IMG/VR virus record: IMGVR_UViG_3300043466_000510
Coordinates: 1-25,483 of that record
Source of the DNA: a virus
Length of the DNA stretch: 25,483 nt
Direction: 5' to 3' (one strand)
The notes beneath the pieces were generated by a model. That model saw nothing but the letters and a program-made list of their open reading frames with translations, was not told where the DNA came from and did no database searches. Both the position numbers and the translations under genes were made by a program. Numbering within the stretch: the stretch's first letter is position 1; every line of letters starts with the position of its first letter. Positions 5,111 to 14,938 of the stretch are shown one piece after another.

Positions 5111-5872
5111 ATGAGCGCATCATCTCTTTACACTTATAACGTTGTCATTGGTAAGTTTCAAGACTTCGCCAATAGTCACGCATTAATTCGCAGATTCACA
5201 CACGGACAAATTTCACAAGCTGATTTAGAGAAAGAAGGTGAATGGCCTTGGATGCACGTCACACCAACATCATTTTCATTTGATGCAGGTTCATTAACTT
5301 ATTCGTGGGATGTCTATTTTTCCGACATACCACGTGACAAAGAACAAAAGACTGAGTATCAACGCCAATCAATGAGTGAGTGCATACAACTTGCAGGTGA
5401 CTTTGTAAATATGTTGGAAAATGGAACAATCTTCGATGAGTCGGTAGTATTGGGTAAACCAATTTCAGCGCAACCATTCATTGAGGAGTTTAGCCACGTC
5501 TTAACTGGAGTTCAATTGTCAATTGATATCACAGTTGATTATTTGTGGAACGCTTGTGAGATTCCTTATGGTAAGCAAACCATTAGCGTGTTTACGCAGG
5601 TTATTGATTTCGAAAGTACTCCAATGAATAGCATTGTTTATTATTGTAACGAAGAATCCGCACACGCTTGTTATGGCACAAATCAAACCAACATAACTGA
5701 TTTTGTGACGATGCTTAATGCAAATCCTCCAGTTCAGAACAACGCTTGTTTTTTAGATTATGGCATTTATTATGACAATGGAGATGGTAGGGTGCGATGC
5801 GAAATGCCAATAGAAGTATTTAATTCATTTTGTGCAGGTGGAGAGGTTACATTAGAAGCAATTTACGACTAA
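5111..5872 (+). CDS. Tail structural protein (terminator or completion type)
   Basis: This is a 253-aa protein without signal or membrane segments. Residues 1-150 form a conserved-looking unit (KFQDFANSHALIRRFTHGQI, HVTPTSFSFDAG, YFSDIPRDKEQKTEYQRQSM, CIQLAGDFVNML) that I know from proteins near the tail genes of Bacteroidota phages. By its position after the chaperone and before the fibre it may be a tail terminator, completion or hub protein; this is inference. The C-terminal third (after about 165) has cysteines and Asn-rich beta stretches, probably a second domain. Its stop overlaps the fibre start (TAATG). Confidence 0.6.
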   Translation: MSASSLYTYNVVIGKFQDFANSHALIRRFTHGQISQADLEKEGEWPWMHVTPTSFSFDAGSLTYSWDVYFSDIPRDKEQKTEYQRQSMSECIQLAGDFVNMLENGTIFDESVVLGKPISAQPFIEEFSHVLTGVQLSIDITVDYLWNACEIPYGKQTISVFTQVIDFESTPMNSIVYYCNEESAHACYGTNQTNITDFVTMLNANPPVQNNACFLDYGIYYDNGDGRVRCEMPIEVFNSFCAGGEVTLEAIYD

Positions 5873-7509
5873 TGAAAAAACTGCAATACACAACCAATGA
5901 TCCATCAGCGTCAACCGATTATTTGGCTGCTGACAATACTTGGAAAACAATACCAGGGGGAGGTGGTGGTAGTGGCATCCCAAAGGGGACAACATCGGGA
6001 ACTGATACTTACACCACAACAATAAGCGGAATAACTGCCTATAACGATGGTGATGCCTATCTAATTAGATTCGCCATTGGCAATACAACTGGAGCAACGC
6101 TCAACATCAATTCACTTGGAGCAAAAGATTTGTATAGAAACAATAACGGCTTGTTGATAGGTGGGGATATTATTGATGGTGCTGAAATGTTCTGCATTTA
6201 TAACACTACATTAAACGGATTTCAAGTTATTGGCACTGCTCCAAATACTTTGCTCGCATACGTAACCAATGCTGATTCAGTTACTATCACAAAAGGACAA
6301 CCAGTGTACGCATTTGGTGGACAAGGTGACCGATTGACCGTGAAGCTTGCATCTAATTCAAGTGATGCCACTTCAGCGCAAACAGTTGGATTGGTGGTGT
6401 CAGCTTCAATAGCTGCTAATCAAAAAGGATTGATAATGGTCAATGGTCTACTCGATGGATTAAGCACATTATCAACATCAACGTGGGCGGATGGAGATGC
6501 AGTTTATCTTGGTGCAACGGCGGGAACTATAACGAAAGTAAAACCATCAGCACCTAACCACCTTGTATATCTTGGATTCGTCACAACGGCAAGTCCAGGA
6601 AGCGCAGGTCGTATGTATGTAAGGGTTCAGAATGGTTATGAGTTAGATGAAATTCACGATGTTAAGATAGCATCGGTTGCAAATAACGATGGGTTGTTCT
6701 ACAATTCATCTAATGGACTTTGGGAAAACAAACAACTCAAAACATTTAATGGTAATTCAATTGTAGGTTCTGGAACTGAATTGGTTTTCAATTACGATAG
6801 GGCAAGATTTGGTATTGAAGGATTCAGCGATTTCATTTCACCTGCTGCAACCAATAACGCTATTGATTCAGCTTACACGGTGTTCACCCAAGGTTCAGGA
6901 GCAACTGCATTAATAAGCGCAGCCCCTTCAGTTCGTGCCACAAATCAACAAGGCTTTATTCAACCTGCAACTGGTACAAATGCAACTGGTGCGGCAGGTA
7001 TATTTAGCACAACAAGTGGCAATAACTTTTTAGCTTTGGGAGGTGGTGCATTTAGCTTCACAACATCTATTTTAATTCCAACCTTAAGCACATCACTTGA
7101 AAGGTATCGCATTGTTCTTGGTATGGGTACATCTGCCATTAACGCATCTGATCCAACTGGTATCTTTTTTACTTACGATGAAGGTGGTATTCAAAATGGT
7201 ACATCTCCCTCTCCAAATTGGCAATGCATAACGGCAGTAAGTTCAGTTCGTACGTTAACGACTACAAGTGTGGCAGCTACAACAAGTGCTTGGCAAAAGT
7301 TCACCATTGAAATTAACGCAGCCTCTACATCAGTTCAATTTTACATTGATAATGTTTTGGTGGCAACGCACACGACTAATATACCAACTGGCGTGAGTCA
7401 GGCAATAATACCAAAAATCCAAATTGGTAAATCAATAGGGTTAACTGCACGTAGTTTCTTTGCTGATTACTTTGGATATAAACAAACATTCACAACTCCT
7501 CGCATATGA
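5872..7509 (+). CDS. Tail fibre or receptor-binding protein with lectin-like C-terminus
   Basis: The ATG at 5872 shares its A with the TAA of the previous gene and gives a 545-aa protein; a longer upstream start (TTG 5830) would lie inside that gene and is unlikely. The N-terminus has a tail-attachment look (YTTNDPSASTDYLAADNTWK) and a GGGGGSG linker at about 28-34. The middle is Thr/Ser/Gly-rich beta repeats typical of fibres (residues 35-300). The last 120 residues (WQKFTIEINAASTSVQFYID, then RSFFADYFGYKQTF) look like a LamG/concanavalin-type jelly-roll that could bind host glycans. It overlaps the 40-aa gene by four bases. Role as host-recognition protein is inferred from composition and context. 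Confidence 0.7.
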   Translation: MKKLQYTTNDPSASTDYLAADNTWKTIPGGGGGSGIPKGTTSGTDTYTTTISGITAYNDGDAYLIRFAIGNTTGATLNINSLGAKDLYRNNNGLLIGGDIIDGAEMFCIYNTTLNGFQVIGTAPNTLLAYVTNADSVTITKGQPVYAFGGQGDRLTVKLASNSSDATSAQTVGLVVSASIAANQKGLIMVNGLLDGLSTLSTSTWADGDAVYLGATAGTITKVKPSAPNHLVYLGFVTTASPGSAGRMYVRVQNGYELDEIHDVKIASVANNDGLFYNSSNGLWENKQLKTFNGNSIVGSGTELVFNYDRARFGIEGFSDFISPAATNNAIDSAYTVFTQGSGATALISAAPSVRATNQQGFIQPATGTNATGAAGIFSTTSGNNFLALGGGAFSFTTSILIPTLSTSLERYRIVLGMGTSAINASDPTGIFFTYDEGGIQNGTSPSPNWQCITAVSSVRTLTTTSVAATTSAWQKFTIEINAASTSVQFYIDNVLVATHTTNIPTGVSQAIIPKIQIGKSIGLTARSFFADYFGYKQTFTTPRI

Positions 7510-7628
7510 TTTTGACGAAATATAGAATGATTACGGATAATGGCTATATTGAGACTTTGGATATGGCAGAGGCTGAAGCTTATGGCAATTATATAATAGT
7601 TACAGAGGAAGTTGCAGATGGCGAATAA
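7506..7628 (+). CDS. Small protein, 40 aa
   Basis: The start ATG overlaps the fibre stop as ATGA and the stop at 7626-7628 lies eleven bases into the next gene, a coupled arrangement. The peptide (MILTKYRMITDNGYIETLDM, then an acidic AEAEAYGNYIIVTEEVADGE) reads as a short beta-hairpin-like protein with an acidic end. It uses codons like its neighbours. No family is known. It might be a fibre-associated cap or chaperone, only by analogy with small proteins next to phage fibre genes. Confidence 0.55.
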   Translation: MILTKYRMITDNGYIETLDMAEAEAYGNYIIVTEEVADGE

Positions 7629-8220
7629 TCCACTCACACAATTGATGCAGGAATTTGGGCAAGAGGTTGTCGAAAAGGCAATGCTTAACCTTGGTGTGTA
7701 TAGAACTGTCAATGGAAAGAAAAGAAGGGCGGTGGCATCCGATACGTTACGCAAGTCGTTAGCATTTAGATACGACAATAAATACAAGCGCATTGATTTC
7801 TTTGCAAAGGGTAAAGCTTCTGATTACGCTGACTTTGTTGAGCAAGGGGTAAACGGAACACAACGTAGTGTGAATTCTCCTTACTCATTTAGGTCTGGAA
7901 GTGGAAAAGGTGGAAAAGGTGGAATGGGTACAATGCAAAAGGCTATTTATGATTGGATGAAAGTTAAACGCATCCAACCACGTGAACCAAATGGCTCATT
8001 TAAAAAGTTCAAAACACCAAAGGCCAAAGAGGCAGCAATGGAGGGAATGGCATTTAATATAATGAGGGCAATACGAAGGAGGGGAATACCTCCACTCTTT
8101 TATTATAGAGATGCAGTCAATGAAACGTTGGTTGATTTTAATGACAAATTTATGGCTGCATTAAAAAGTGAAATTACAATAGCAATCGAAGAAAATTTAG
8201 CAGGTACAATAAAGGTATAA
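7618..8220 (+). CDS. Head-tail connector / tail completion protein (HK97 gp10-like)
   Basis: From ATG 7618 the protein is 200 aa; an upstream in-frame TTG at 7612 would add only two residues. It has the basic, helical character and the FVEQGVNGTQRSVNSPYSF segment typical of HK97 gp10-like tail completion proteins, with a KAIYDWMKVKRIQPRE helix and a final FNIMRAIRRRGIPPLFYYRD. Such proteins join the tail to the head or finish the neck. A Gly/Lys patch (SGSGKGGKGGMG, about residue 95) may be a flexible loop. It overlaps the 40-aa gene by 11 bases and lies between the fibre and the baseplate-like genes. Confidence 0.55.
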   Translation: MANNPLTQLMQEFGQEVVEKAMLNLGVYRTVNGKKRRAVASDTLRKSLAFRYDNKYKRIDFFAKGKASDYADFVEQGVNGTQRSVNSPYSFRSGSGKGGKGGMGTMQKAIYDWMKVKRIQPREPNGSFKKFKTPKAKEAAMEGMAFNIMRAIRRRGIPPLFYYRDAVNETLVDFNDKFMAALKSEITIAIEENLAGTIKV

Positions 8221-8223
8221 GAT

Positions 8224-10062
8224 ATGGCATATAATACGGCAATAAGAGGACTAACCGCACAAGGCATTGATGCATTTACTGGAATGTGTTATTCCAATAA
8301 CGATGTTTCATTTACGATGACATCAAGCGAGTTTGCTAATCCAGGTTTCAAATACATAGTTGAATTAACTGAAAATTTAACGAGTAAGATTTACACTTTT
8401 TATCTATCACCTAATGCGGTGGGTAGTGGGGTATTTAATGCCAAGACCATCTTTAACCAATTGATACCAACTGGAGTTACCATCCCTAATAGTGACGATG
8501 TGATGCTTCAAATATCTGACGCATTATTGATGAATGACAATTTAGTAAATACCTTCACCATTGAATTGTACGAAGGTTACGATGTTGCAGGGGTATTTAC
8601 TGAAGATCCAACTGTATTGGTTGCTTATAATTTAATGTGCGTATATGGCAAGGGTAAAAGCAACTTTTTGGTTATGGGTAGCAATGACACCAAACCAATT
8701 GCACTATCGCAGTATTACGACAACACACTTGGATTCAACAAAGAAACGGTTGCCACTCGCATCAACATTCCTTTAAGCTTACAATCTGAAGTCATCAATT
8801 GGCAACGCATCTCACGTTCAAATGTTTTAGGAGCGCAAGATTCAGCTTACAAGATTCTTTCGTGGATTGCAGACGATGGAACGTACATCAATCAAAATTA
8901 TCCCTACGTAAACATTGCGAATTTTAGATATGTATTGTACGACAATACCTATGATGATTTTGTGACTTTTGATATTCCAATGCAGTTTTCGGATAGCGCA
9001 CTATTGCACATTCCTGCAGGTCTTAAAAATTTAGTTGATGGCTCATTCATCACACAAGCACAAGCTGATGATACTATCTTTTGGACAATTGTAGGGATAG
9101 ATGATGAAGATGTTGAGATAACTGCCAAGTATGGATTTTATATTGACGAAGATTGCAAACATAATCCAGTTCATTTGTATTGGTTGAATCAGATGGGAGG
9201 ATGGGATAGTTACTCATTTATCAAGAAAAATGAAAGGTCTATTGATGTTGAAAAGAAAAGATATAAAAGTTATCTTGGCAACTATAACACGGCAAGCGTT
9301 GAAACTCCATTTGATACTAAAAATTATTCACGTGCATTAACCGAACGTGAGCCAATCGTAAAGACCTTCATTAACTTAACAAGTGATTGGTTAACGGAAT
9401 CCGAGTATAAAGCAATGAAAGATTTATTCTATTCAAAATCCGTTTGGATGGTAGATGATAACGTGGATGGTTACAACATTTTGCCAGTAGTGGTAGAAGA
9501 TACCAACTACTTAATGAAGCGTGAACGCAATTCACGAAAGTACAATCAAACTTTAAGACTTCAATTGGCTAATGAATATGACACTCTAAATAACTTACCT
9601 GCTCAATTCCCAATACCTTCGCCTGATCCTTGCGAATTGTTTACCATTTTTGGAAAACAATCTGGAAGTACAACAATGACAGTAGGGGCAAACGTTGATG
9701 ATTCTTGTAATATAATAGCTACAAATGCAGGTCGAAATAGATACATAACGGTTACGGTGAGTGAGGTTGGGATGAGTATAGTGCCAGGTCAAGCATATTA
9801 CGTTGAAATCAATTACACACCGAATATACCTTATGCACACGGAGCGAATGGATTTATAGACCTTGGAAATGTGGCAACTGGTGGTGGAACAAGAACGTAT
9901 TTTTCAATGGATAATTCAGGCACTCCAATTATAGCAAGTGGTGTTTGGGGTACTGGTTTTTCTGCCAGTCAATACTTCCAATTACAACTGCCAGTTTGGA
10001 GTGGTGGCGGTACATATACAGGTAACATTTATGTAAAGGTCGGTCAAGGTAATTGTCCATAA
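8224..10062 (+). CDS. Large tail-tip or baseplate structural protein
   Basis: This is a 612-aa protein of beta-rich type found beside the distal tail proteins of Bacteroidota phages. Recognisable pieces are KYGFYIDEDCKHNPVHLYW, LNQMGGWDSYSFIKKNE at about 325, and TLRLQLANEYDTLNNLPAQF at about 440. After residue 455 the protein continues with a Gly/Thr-rich C-terminal domain (FTIFGKQSGSTTMTV...), likely a jelly-roll carbohydrate- or receptor-binding module. It has no signal peptide. The next gene begins nine bases after its stop and encodes another beta-rich tail protein, so the two probably form one tail-tip complex. The precise role is unknown. Confidence 0.6.
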   Translation: MAYNTAIRGLTAQGIDAFTGMCYSNNDVSFTMTSSEFANPGFKYIVELTENLTSKIYTFYLSPNAVGSGVFNAKTIFNQLIPTGVTIPNSDDVMLQISDALLMNDNLVNTFTIELYEGYDVAGVFTEDPTVLVAYNLMCVYGKGKSNFLVMGSNDTKPIALSQYYDNTLGFNKETVATRINIPLSLQSEVINWQRISRSNVLGAQDSAYKILSWIADDGTYINQNYPYVNIANFRYVLYDNTYDDFVTFDIPMQFSDSALLHIPAGLKNLVDGSFITQAQADDTIFWTIVGIDDEDVEITAKYGFYIDEDCKHNPVHLYWLNQMGGWDSYSFIKKNERSIDVEKKRYKSYLGNYNTASVETPFDTKNYSRALTEREPIVKTFINLTSDWLTESEYKAMKDLFYSKSVWMVDDNVDGYNILPVVVEDTNYLMKRERNSRKYNQTLRLQLANEYDTLNNLPAQFPIPSPDPCELFTIFGKQSGSTTMTVGANVDDSCNIIATNAGRNRYITVTVSEVGMSIVPGQAYYVEINYTPNIPYAHGANGFIDLGNVATGGGTRTYFSMDNSGTPIIASGVWGTGFSASQYFQLQLPVWSGGGTYTGNIYVKVGQGNCP

Positions 10063-10071
10063 AATTAAACT

Positions 10072-13000
10072 ATGCAAACAGCACTCATTTTATACACGCA
10101 AGGGGATGAAACACCTCTATTGGTTGACCTTTATGAGAACGAAAACATCTCTTTGAATTGGTCGTTCAATGACATTCAAGACCTTGCACCACGTGGTAAC
10201 TATTCGAGGACTTTTCGGATTCCATTCACTCCAACTAATGCAAGTATTTTTGGATTCATTCAAGAGAATACTTTTCAATTTAGTGGATTCAATCCAAAGC
10301 GTAAAATCAACGCATCTATCACGGTTGACACTATACCAATCATTGAAGGTTATGTGCAATTCAAAGCTGCCTATACGAGCAATGGTGAGGTGAGTGATTT
10401 GGAGATAGTATTCTTTGGTAACGTTGTAAATTTTTTCAAGACGATTGGAGATGCTGACTTTAAAAATTACATTTCATCGGAGTTGCAAGAAGACTATGAT
10501 TTCATTGTGTCTTATGTTACAACGGCCGCAGTTAATGCAAGTGGAAATGTTTATCTTGGATTAACTGATAAAGGTGACAATTGGGTAATGAATGTAAATG
10601 ATTCAGGCACTCGAAATATTTTAAGTAGTGATTTTAATATTGTTCCAAAGATTGGTGAACTCACACCATTTGTAAGGTCAAGATACATCTTTGATAAAAT
10701 CTTTGCGTTAAGCGGATTTGAATTCAATGAGGCTGATAGCACAACACTTACGGAGCAGTTGGATAAAATGTGGATTCCGTGGATTGGCGAAAGTGATTTA
10801 ATAGCACAACAAGGAAATCCTGATACTGCACGATTCAAGTTAACTAATAGTGGATCAATTACACTTGATACAACTGATTTCACATTAACAAATTTCGCAA
10901 GTGGAGGAAGTTGCTTTGTTGCTGAATTACCAACTTTAAACATTGACATTGATTCCGGTTCAAATATTGGTGCAAATAATATTTATACAGTACCTTTTAG
11001 TGGTAGTTATGTCTTTGCAGGAAATATGACTATTCAAGCTGACAATTCAATAGGTTCAGTTTGGATGGGTTTTTTGGCGAGTGATGGAGTATCTTCTTTT
11101 TTAATAGCTAATGGTGGTTCAGCTAATTTTGTGGTATGGGATAATGCTTTACAAGATTATATCTATAACACCAATACTGATGTTGATGCAACAACTGGAA
11201 CATCTTCCGCTTTTGTTCAAGAAGGATGGACAATTAAACCAATTCTTTACATCTTTACAGATGTTTATCTACAATCATACAATCTTAATCCATTAGTTAC
11301 ATTTACCATATCATCTTTTGAGGTTGGCACATTGGACATATCAAAGCCATTGTTTGGTAACGCAATTGATTGGGCAGCTAATGCTCCAGTAATGAAGTGT
11401 AGTGAGTTTATGTCATCACTTTTTAAGATGTTTAATTTGGTTGTTATTGCTGATGATATCAACCCAAATCTATTGACATTTAAACCGATTCAAGAATATT
11501 TAGCTGAAGGAGTTGCAAAAGATTGGTCGAATAAATTAGACGTATCAAAAGACATTACACTCACATCAACGGCTGACTATCAAGCGCAGCAAAACTTGTG
11601 GACATACAAGTCAATGAATGATTATTTTAATCAATTATATAACGCACAAGGAGGTCGTGTATATGGTAGGTTGTTGTTGATTGATCCCGAAAATGACTTT
11701 GCAACCAAAGAACAAAAAACTGAAATAATGTTTGGTGCTACTCCATTAAATAGCATCAAAGGTAGTGACTATCCTATACCTAAATTTCAGTCAGGAAATG
11801 GACAATTTGCAGCACCTGGCGCACGCATTTTGTATAAAACTGAAGATGAGATAACATTCAATATTTATAATGATGACTTTGGTAATGTGCTACCATATAC
11901 TGCATTTTTATTTAGTCATTACACCACGGCTATTCCATCAATTGCAGATGAAGATTTAAACTTTGGACAAGAAGTGCCTTTGCACTATTTAGATAGCACA
12001 CCATATAAGACGTTATATCAACGCTATTGGAATAATTATATATCTGACATTTACGCACCTGATGCACGTGTTATTGAAGCTTTCTTTGCCTTGGATTTTG
12101 CTGATGTTTATCAATTCAAATTCAATGATAAAATCTTTATCAAAGATGCGTACTATAGAATTCTTGACATTAGTGATTATGTGGTAGGAATGCAAGATAG
12201 CGTTAAGGTGAAGTTGATTAAATTTGTTAGCGCAACTCCCGATTGTTTACTTTCTCCAAAGCCAGTTATTGGAATTAATGGAAACATTATTTGGGAAGAT
12301 TCTGAAGGAGAAACACAACCTGGAACTGAGACTTGTTGTAACAATTACGGATATTTTTGGGTTGGTTCAGAATGCTACGCAACTCCACGAGATGCAAAAG
12401 GTAGAGGAGGAAGGACAAAAATGTTTTCAGAGGTTACCACTACTCTTTCAAATGTTGAAACAACACCAGTTAACAAGGCGGCATACATAGCTGATAATGC
12501 AGTTGTGCAAGAAATCAATGAAAGAACTTTTGTAAATGGTAATAATGTTTTTGTTGGTGGTTCAAATAGTGGCAGTATTGTGAGTGGTTCAAGTAATATA
12601 GTTGTTTCTGATTTGGGAAGCGTAATGGTACTTGGCACATCAGCAAGGGCAATCAATCAAGGTGTGACATTAGGCGCAGGTGGCGCATATGCAGGTGAGT
12701 ATCAAAGCGGAATTATTCAAGTTCGTGGTGCAGGAGATTGGACAAATAACACCACACCAATAACGCTAACAAATGAGAGAAATGGTTATATCACCGTTCC
12801 TGATGATTCAGTATGGTATGCAAAATTGATGTTGACCATTGGACAAATAAGCGCAGGGATAGACGGCAATGGAGTTGTTGAATTTAATATTCAATTGGGT
12901 GCAAGTGCTGGAGTGTTATCCGTGAAAGATGCCATTATAGTTAGTGAAAATCTTGAAACGATTAGCGGTAATTTTGAACTCGGAGTGGATATTGTGGGAT

Positions 13001-13101
13001 TAACATTTGCTCCACAATTACTTCTAAAAAATAGCAGCTATCCGGAGAACAATATCTTTATTGGCGGTCAAATAATCTATAACCAATACCATTATGAATA
13101 A
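10072..13101 (+). CDS. Large baseplate/tail-fibre protein, 1009 aa
   Basis: The first 120 residues (LVDLYENENISLNWSFNDIQ, RGNYSRTFRIPFTPTNASIF) belong to a structural family I know from Bacteroidota phages, where the gene sits near the tape measure. The middle is beta-rich. A CC motif (ETCCNNYGYFWVGSECY, about 760-776) precedes a fibre-like stalk. Residues about 825-865 repeat short GNNVFVGGSNSGS/SGSSNIVVS units resembling a left-handed beta-roll, as in phage fibres. The end reads as a jelly-roll. This suggests a tail-tip protein with a built-in appendage for host contact. It overlaps the next gene by eight bases and I see no frameshift. Confidence 0.6.
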   Translation: MQTALILYTQGDETPLLVDLYENENISLNWSFNDIQDLAPRGNYSRTFRIPFTPTNASIFGFIQENTFQFSGFNPKRKINASITVDTIPIIEGYVQFKAAYTSNGEVSDLEIVFFGNVVNFFKTIGDADFKNYISSELQEDYDFIVSYVTTAAVNASGNVYLGLTDKGDNWVMNVNDSGTRNILSSDFNIVPKIGELTPFVRSRYIFDKIFALSGFEFNEADSTTLTEQLDKMWIPWIGESDLIAQQGNPDTARFKLTNSGSITLDTTDFTLTNFASGGSCFVAELPTLNIDIDSGSNIGANNIYTVPFSGSYVFAGNMTIQADNSIGSVWMGFLASDGVSSFLIANGGSANFVVWDNALQDYIYNTNTDVDATTGTSSAFVQEGWTIKPILYIFTDVYLQSYNLNPLVTFTISSFEVGTLDISKPLFGNAIDWAANAPVMKCSEFMSSLFKMFNLVVIADDINPNLLTFKPIQEYLAEGVAKDWSNKLDVSKDITLTSTADYQAQQNLWTYKSMNDYFNQLYNAQGGRVYGRLLLIDPENDFATKEQKTEIMFGATPLNSIKGSDYPIPKFQSGNGQFAAPGARILYKTEDEITFNIYNDDFGNVLPYTAFLFSHYTTAIPSIADEDLNFGQEVPLHYLDSTPYKTLYQRYWNNYISDIYAPDARVIEAFFALDFADVYQFKFNDKIFIKDAYYRILDISDYVVGMQDSVKVKLIKFVSATPDCLLSPKPVIGINGNIIWEDSEGETQPGTETCCNNYGYFWVGSECYATPRDAKGRGGRTKMFSEVTTTLSNVETTPVNKAAYIADNAVVQEINERTFVNGNNVFVGGSNSGSIVSGSSNIVVSDLGSVMVLGTSARAINQGVTLGAGGAYAGEYQSGIIQVRGAGDWTNNTTPITLTNERNGYITVPDDSVWYAKLMLTIGQISAGIDGNGVVEFNIQLGASAGVLSVKDAIIVSENLETISGNFELGVDIVGLTFAPQLLLKNSSYPENNIFIGGQIIYNQYHYE

Positions 13102-13276
13102 TCCACAGCAGACATTTAAGAACATTTGCGAGATGCAAAAGATGGGCATCAAGTCGAATGCGAAAAGCTACCAAAATAAATTACCAAAAGTGATAACTGG
13201 TTGTATCAATATGACCATTCTTGCTACTTTAATTTGGGGTACTTATGAATTAATTAAAATGATTTTCAATGGCTGA
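13094..13276 (+). CDS. Small membrane-type protein, 60 aa
   Basis: The gene overlaps its neighbours by eight bases at both ends, between the baseplate protein and the tape measure gene. Its N-terminal half is polar and basic (MNNPQQTFKNICEMQKMGIK, then AKSYQNKLPK). A single hydrophobic helix (ITGCINMTILATLIWGTYEL, about residues 34-53) lies near the end. It could help the tape measure or tail tip reach the membrane, or be a small accessory protein; this is a guess from position. Confidence 0.55.
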   Translation: MNNPQQTFKNICEMQKMGIKSNAKSYQNKLPKVITGCINMTILATLIWGTYELIKMIFNG

Positions 13277-14936
13277 TAATAAAGTAGTTTTAGAATTTGA
13301 AATACAAGGTAATGGTGAGCAAAAGGCTCAATCATTAAGAGCGCAAATGAAACAACTCCGTGACGAGTTGGGAAGATTGCCAGAAGGAACTGCGGAATTT
13401 GATAAAGTACAAAGAGAACTTGGGGCGCTGACCGATAAAGTAGGTGATTTGAATAGATCCGTGAGTACTTTATCAGGCGATCCATTGGAACGATTGAATT
13501 CATCATTTGGTATGATTGGTTCATCTTTGATGTCACTTGATTTTGGTGGTGCAATTACAGGTATTCAAGGAATGTCATCTGCTATAACAGATGTCAAGAT
13601 GGATGATATCATTGCAGGTGTCAAAGGTCTTGGACAATCGTTTCTTGATTTGGGTAAAGCTTTATTTAATAATCCAATTTTTTTAACTGCTACTGTATTA
13701 ACTGCCGTTGGTGTTGCGTTATATGAGTATGGTCAGACAATGCCATTTGTAACCGATGAAACAAAGCAATTAGCAGCGGCAACAAAAGATGCAACAGATG
13801 CAAGTACAAACGCATTAAAAGCATTTGATTTAGAAGAAAGAAAACTGCGTGCATTAGGTGTTGCTGAAAAAGAAATTATTGCTATTCGCAGAGAAAGAAC
13901 AAAGCAAGTTATTAGTGATTCTAAAAAGCAAATTGAAGCAGAATTAAAAATATTAGAAGAACAAGAGGCAAGTGTTAAAGCTTCATCAGCTAGACAAGCA
14001 AAATACATACTTGGAGGTCAAGCCTTGATTGGTATGGCAGTAGAAAAGGCTGGTGAATTATTTGGAGTTGTAGCGAGTAAGGAAAAAGTAGAAGAACAAA
14101 AGAAAAATGTTGATAGTTTAAAAGCTAAAATTGCGGAATATGAAGTACAAATTCTTGAATTAAATAAGAAGGAAAGTGATTTAACTAAAAAGCAAGAAAC
14201 AAATGTCAAAGAAAAAATAAAGACACAAGAGAAAGAAAGGGAATCTGCTATTGGTTCAATAAAAGAAATTCAAGAAAAAGGTGCTATACGTTTAGAAAGC
14301 GAAAGAATAACTGGTCTTGACTTATCTAAAATGAGTGAAGATTTAGCTAAATCACGTGCTGCAACCGAAATCGAAATAGAAGAAAGAAAAAGGCAAACAA
14401 TATTAGAAGGTGAAGTCGCATTAAAAAATGCACGATTACAAATTGCATCTCAAACAATTGGCGGTCTAATGGATTTGGCTAGTGCAATGTCTGATTTTGG
14501 ATTGATTAATGCAAAGAAATCTTTTCAAATAAACAAAGCGTTGGGAATCGCACAAGCTACAATTCAAACTTATGAAGGTGCAACTGCTGCTTTTACGACT
14601 GCTTCAAAATCACCTATTACAATAGGTTTTCCAGGTTATCCTGCTTTAATGGCAGGTCTTGCAGTTACTGCTGGTCTTGCTAAAGTTGCCAGAATTGCAG
14701 CTACTAAATTCAATCCAGGTACAACAAGTACACCTCCCGCTCCAGGTGGTGGCGGTATGGGTGCATTGGGTGGAGGTGGTGGTAGTTCAACATCAGCACC
14801 TGCCTTGGATTTGTCATTTCTAAACAATGGACAAACGAAAGCACAACCGATACAATCTTATGTTTTAGCTACTAATGTAACATCGGCACAAGATGCACAA
14901 CAAAAGATACTTGACCAATCAAAATTAATAAAGTAA
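13269..14936 (+). CDS. Tail tape measure protein
   Basis: This 555-aa protein has the classic layout: an N-terminal helix (KAQSLRAQMKQLRDELGRLP), a hydrophobic segment (IFLTATVLTAVGVALYEY, about 137-154), then long Lys/Glu coiled coils (about 165-400). A second hydrophobic part follows (YPALMAGLAVTAGLAKVARI, about 457-476), then a Pro/Gly-rich linker (PPAPGGGGMGALGGGGG) near 490. It sets tail length and helps eject DNA through the host envelope. It is short for a tape measure, implying a short tail of siphovirus or myovirus type; there is no sign of a lytic transglycosylase or peptidase domain. It overlaps the 60-aa gene by eight bases. Confidence 0.8.
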   Translation: MADNKVVLEFEIQGNGEQKAQSLRAQMKQLRDELGRLPEGTAEFDKVQRELGALTDKVGDLNRSVSTLSGDPLERLNSSFGMIGSSLMSLDFGGAITGIQGMSSAITDVKMDDIIAGVKGLGQSFLDLGKALFNNPIFLTATVLTAVGVALYEYGQTMPFVTDETKQLAAATKDATDASTNALKAFDLEERKLRALGVAEKEIIAIRRERTKQVISDSKKQIEAELKILEEQEASVKASSARQAKYILGGQALIGMAVEKAGELFGVVASKEKVEEQKKNVDSLKAKIAEYEVQILELNKKESDLTKKQETNVKEKIKTQEKERESAIGSIKEIQEKGAIRLESERITGLDLSKMSEDLAKSRAATEIEIEERKRQTILEGEVALKNARLQIASQTIGGLMDLASAMSDFGLINAKKSFQINKALGIAQATIQTYEGATAAFTTASKSPITIGFPGYPALMAGLAVTAGLAKVARIAATKFNPGTTSTPPAPGGGGMGALGGGGGSSTSAPALDLSFLNNGQTKAQPIQSYVLATNVTSAQDAQQKILDQSKLIK

Positions 14937-14938
14937 AT

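Noticed and set aside
5830-5871. Longer start (TTG 5830) for the fibre gene
   Set aside because: It would overlap the previous gene by 43 bases and add a sequence that is just that gene's end in another frame; ATG 5872 overlaps the stop by one base.
10551-10949. 132-aa minus-strand open frame inside the baseplate gene
   Set aside because: It is fully opposite a well-supported large gene with continuous family-like sequence and has no initiation signals.
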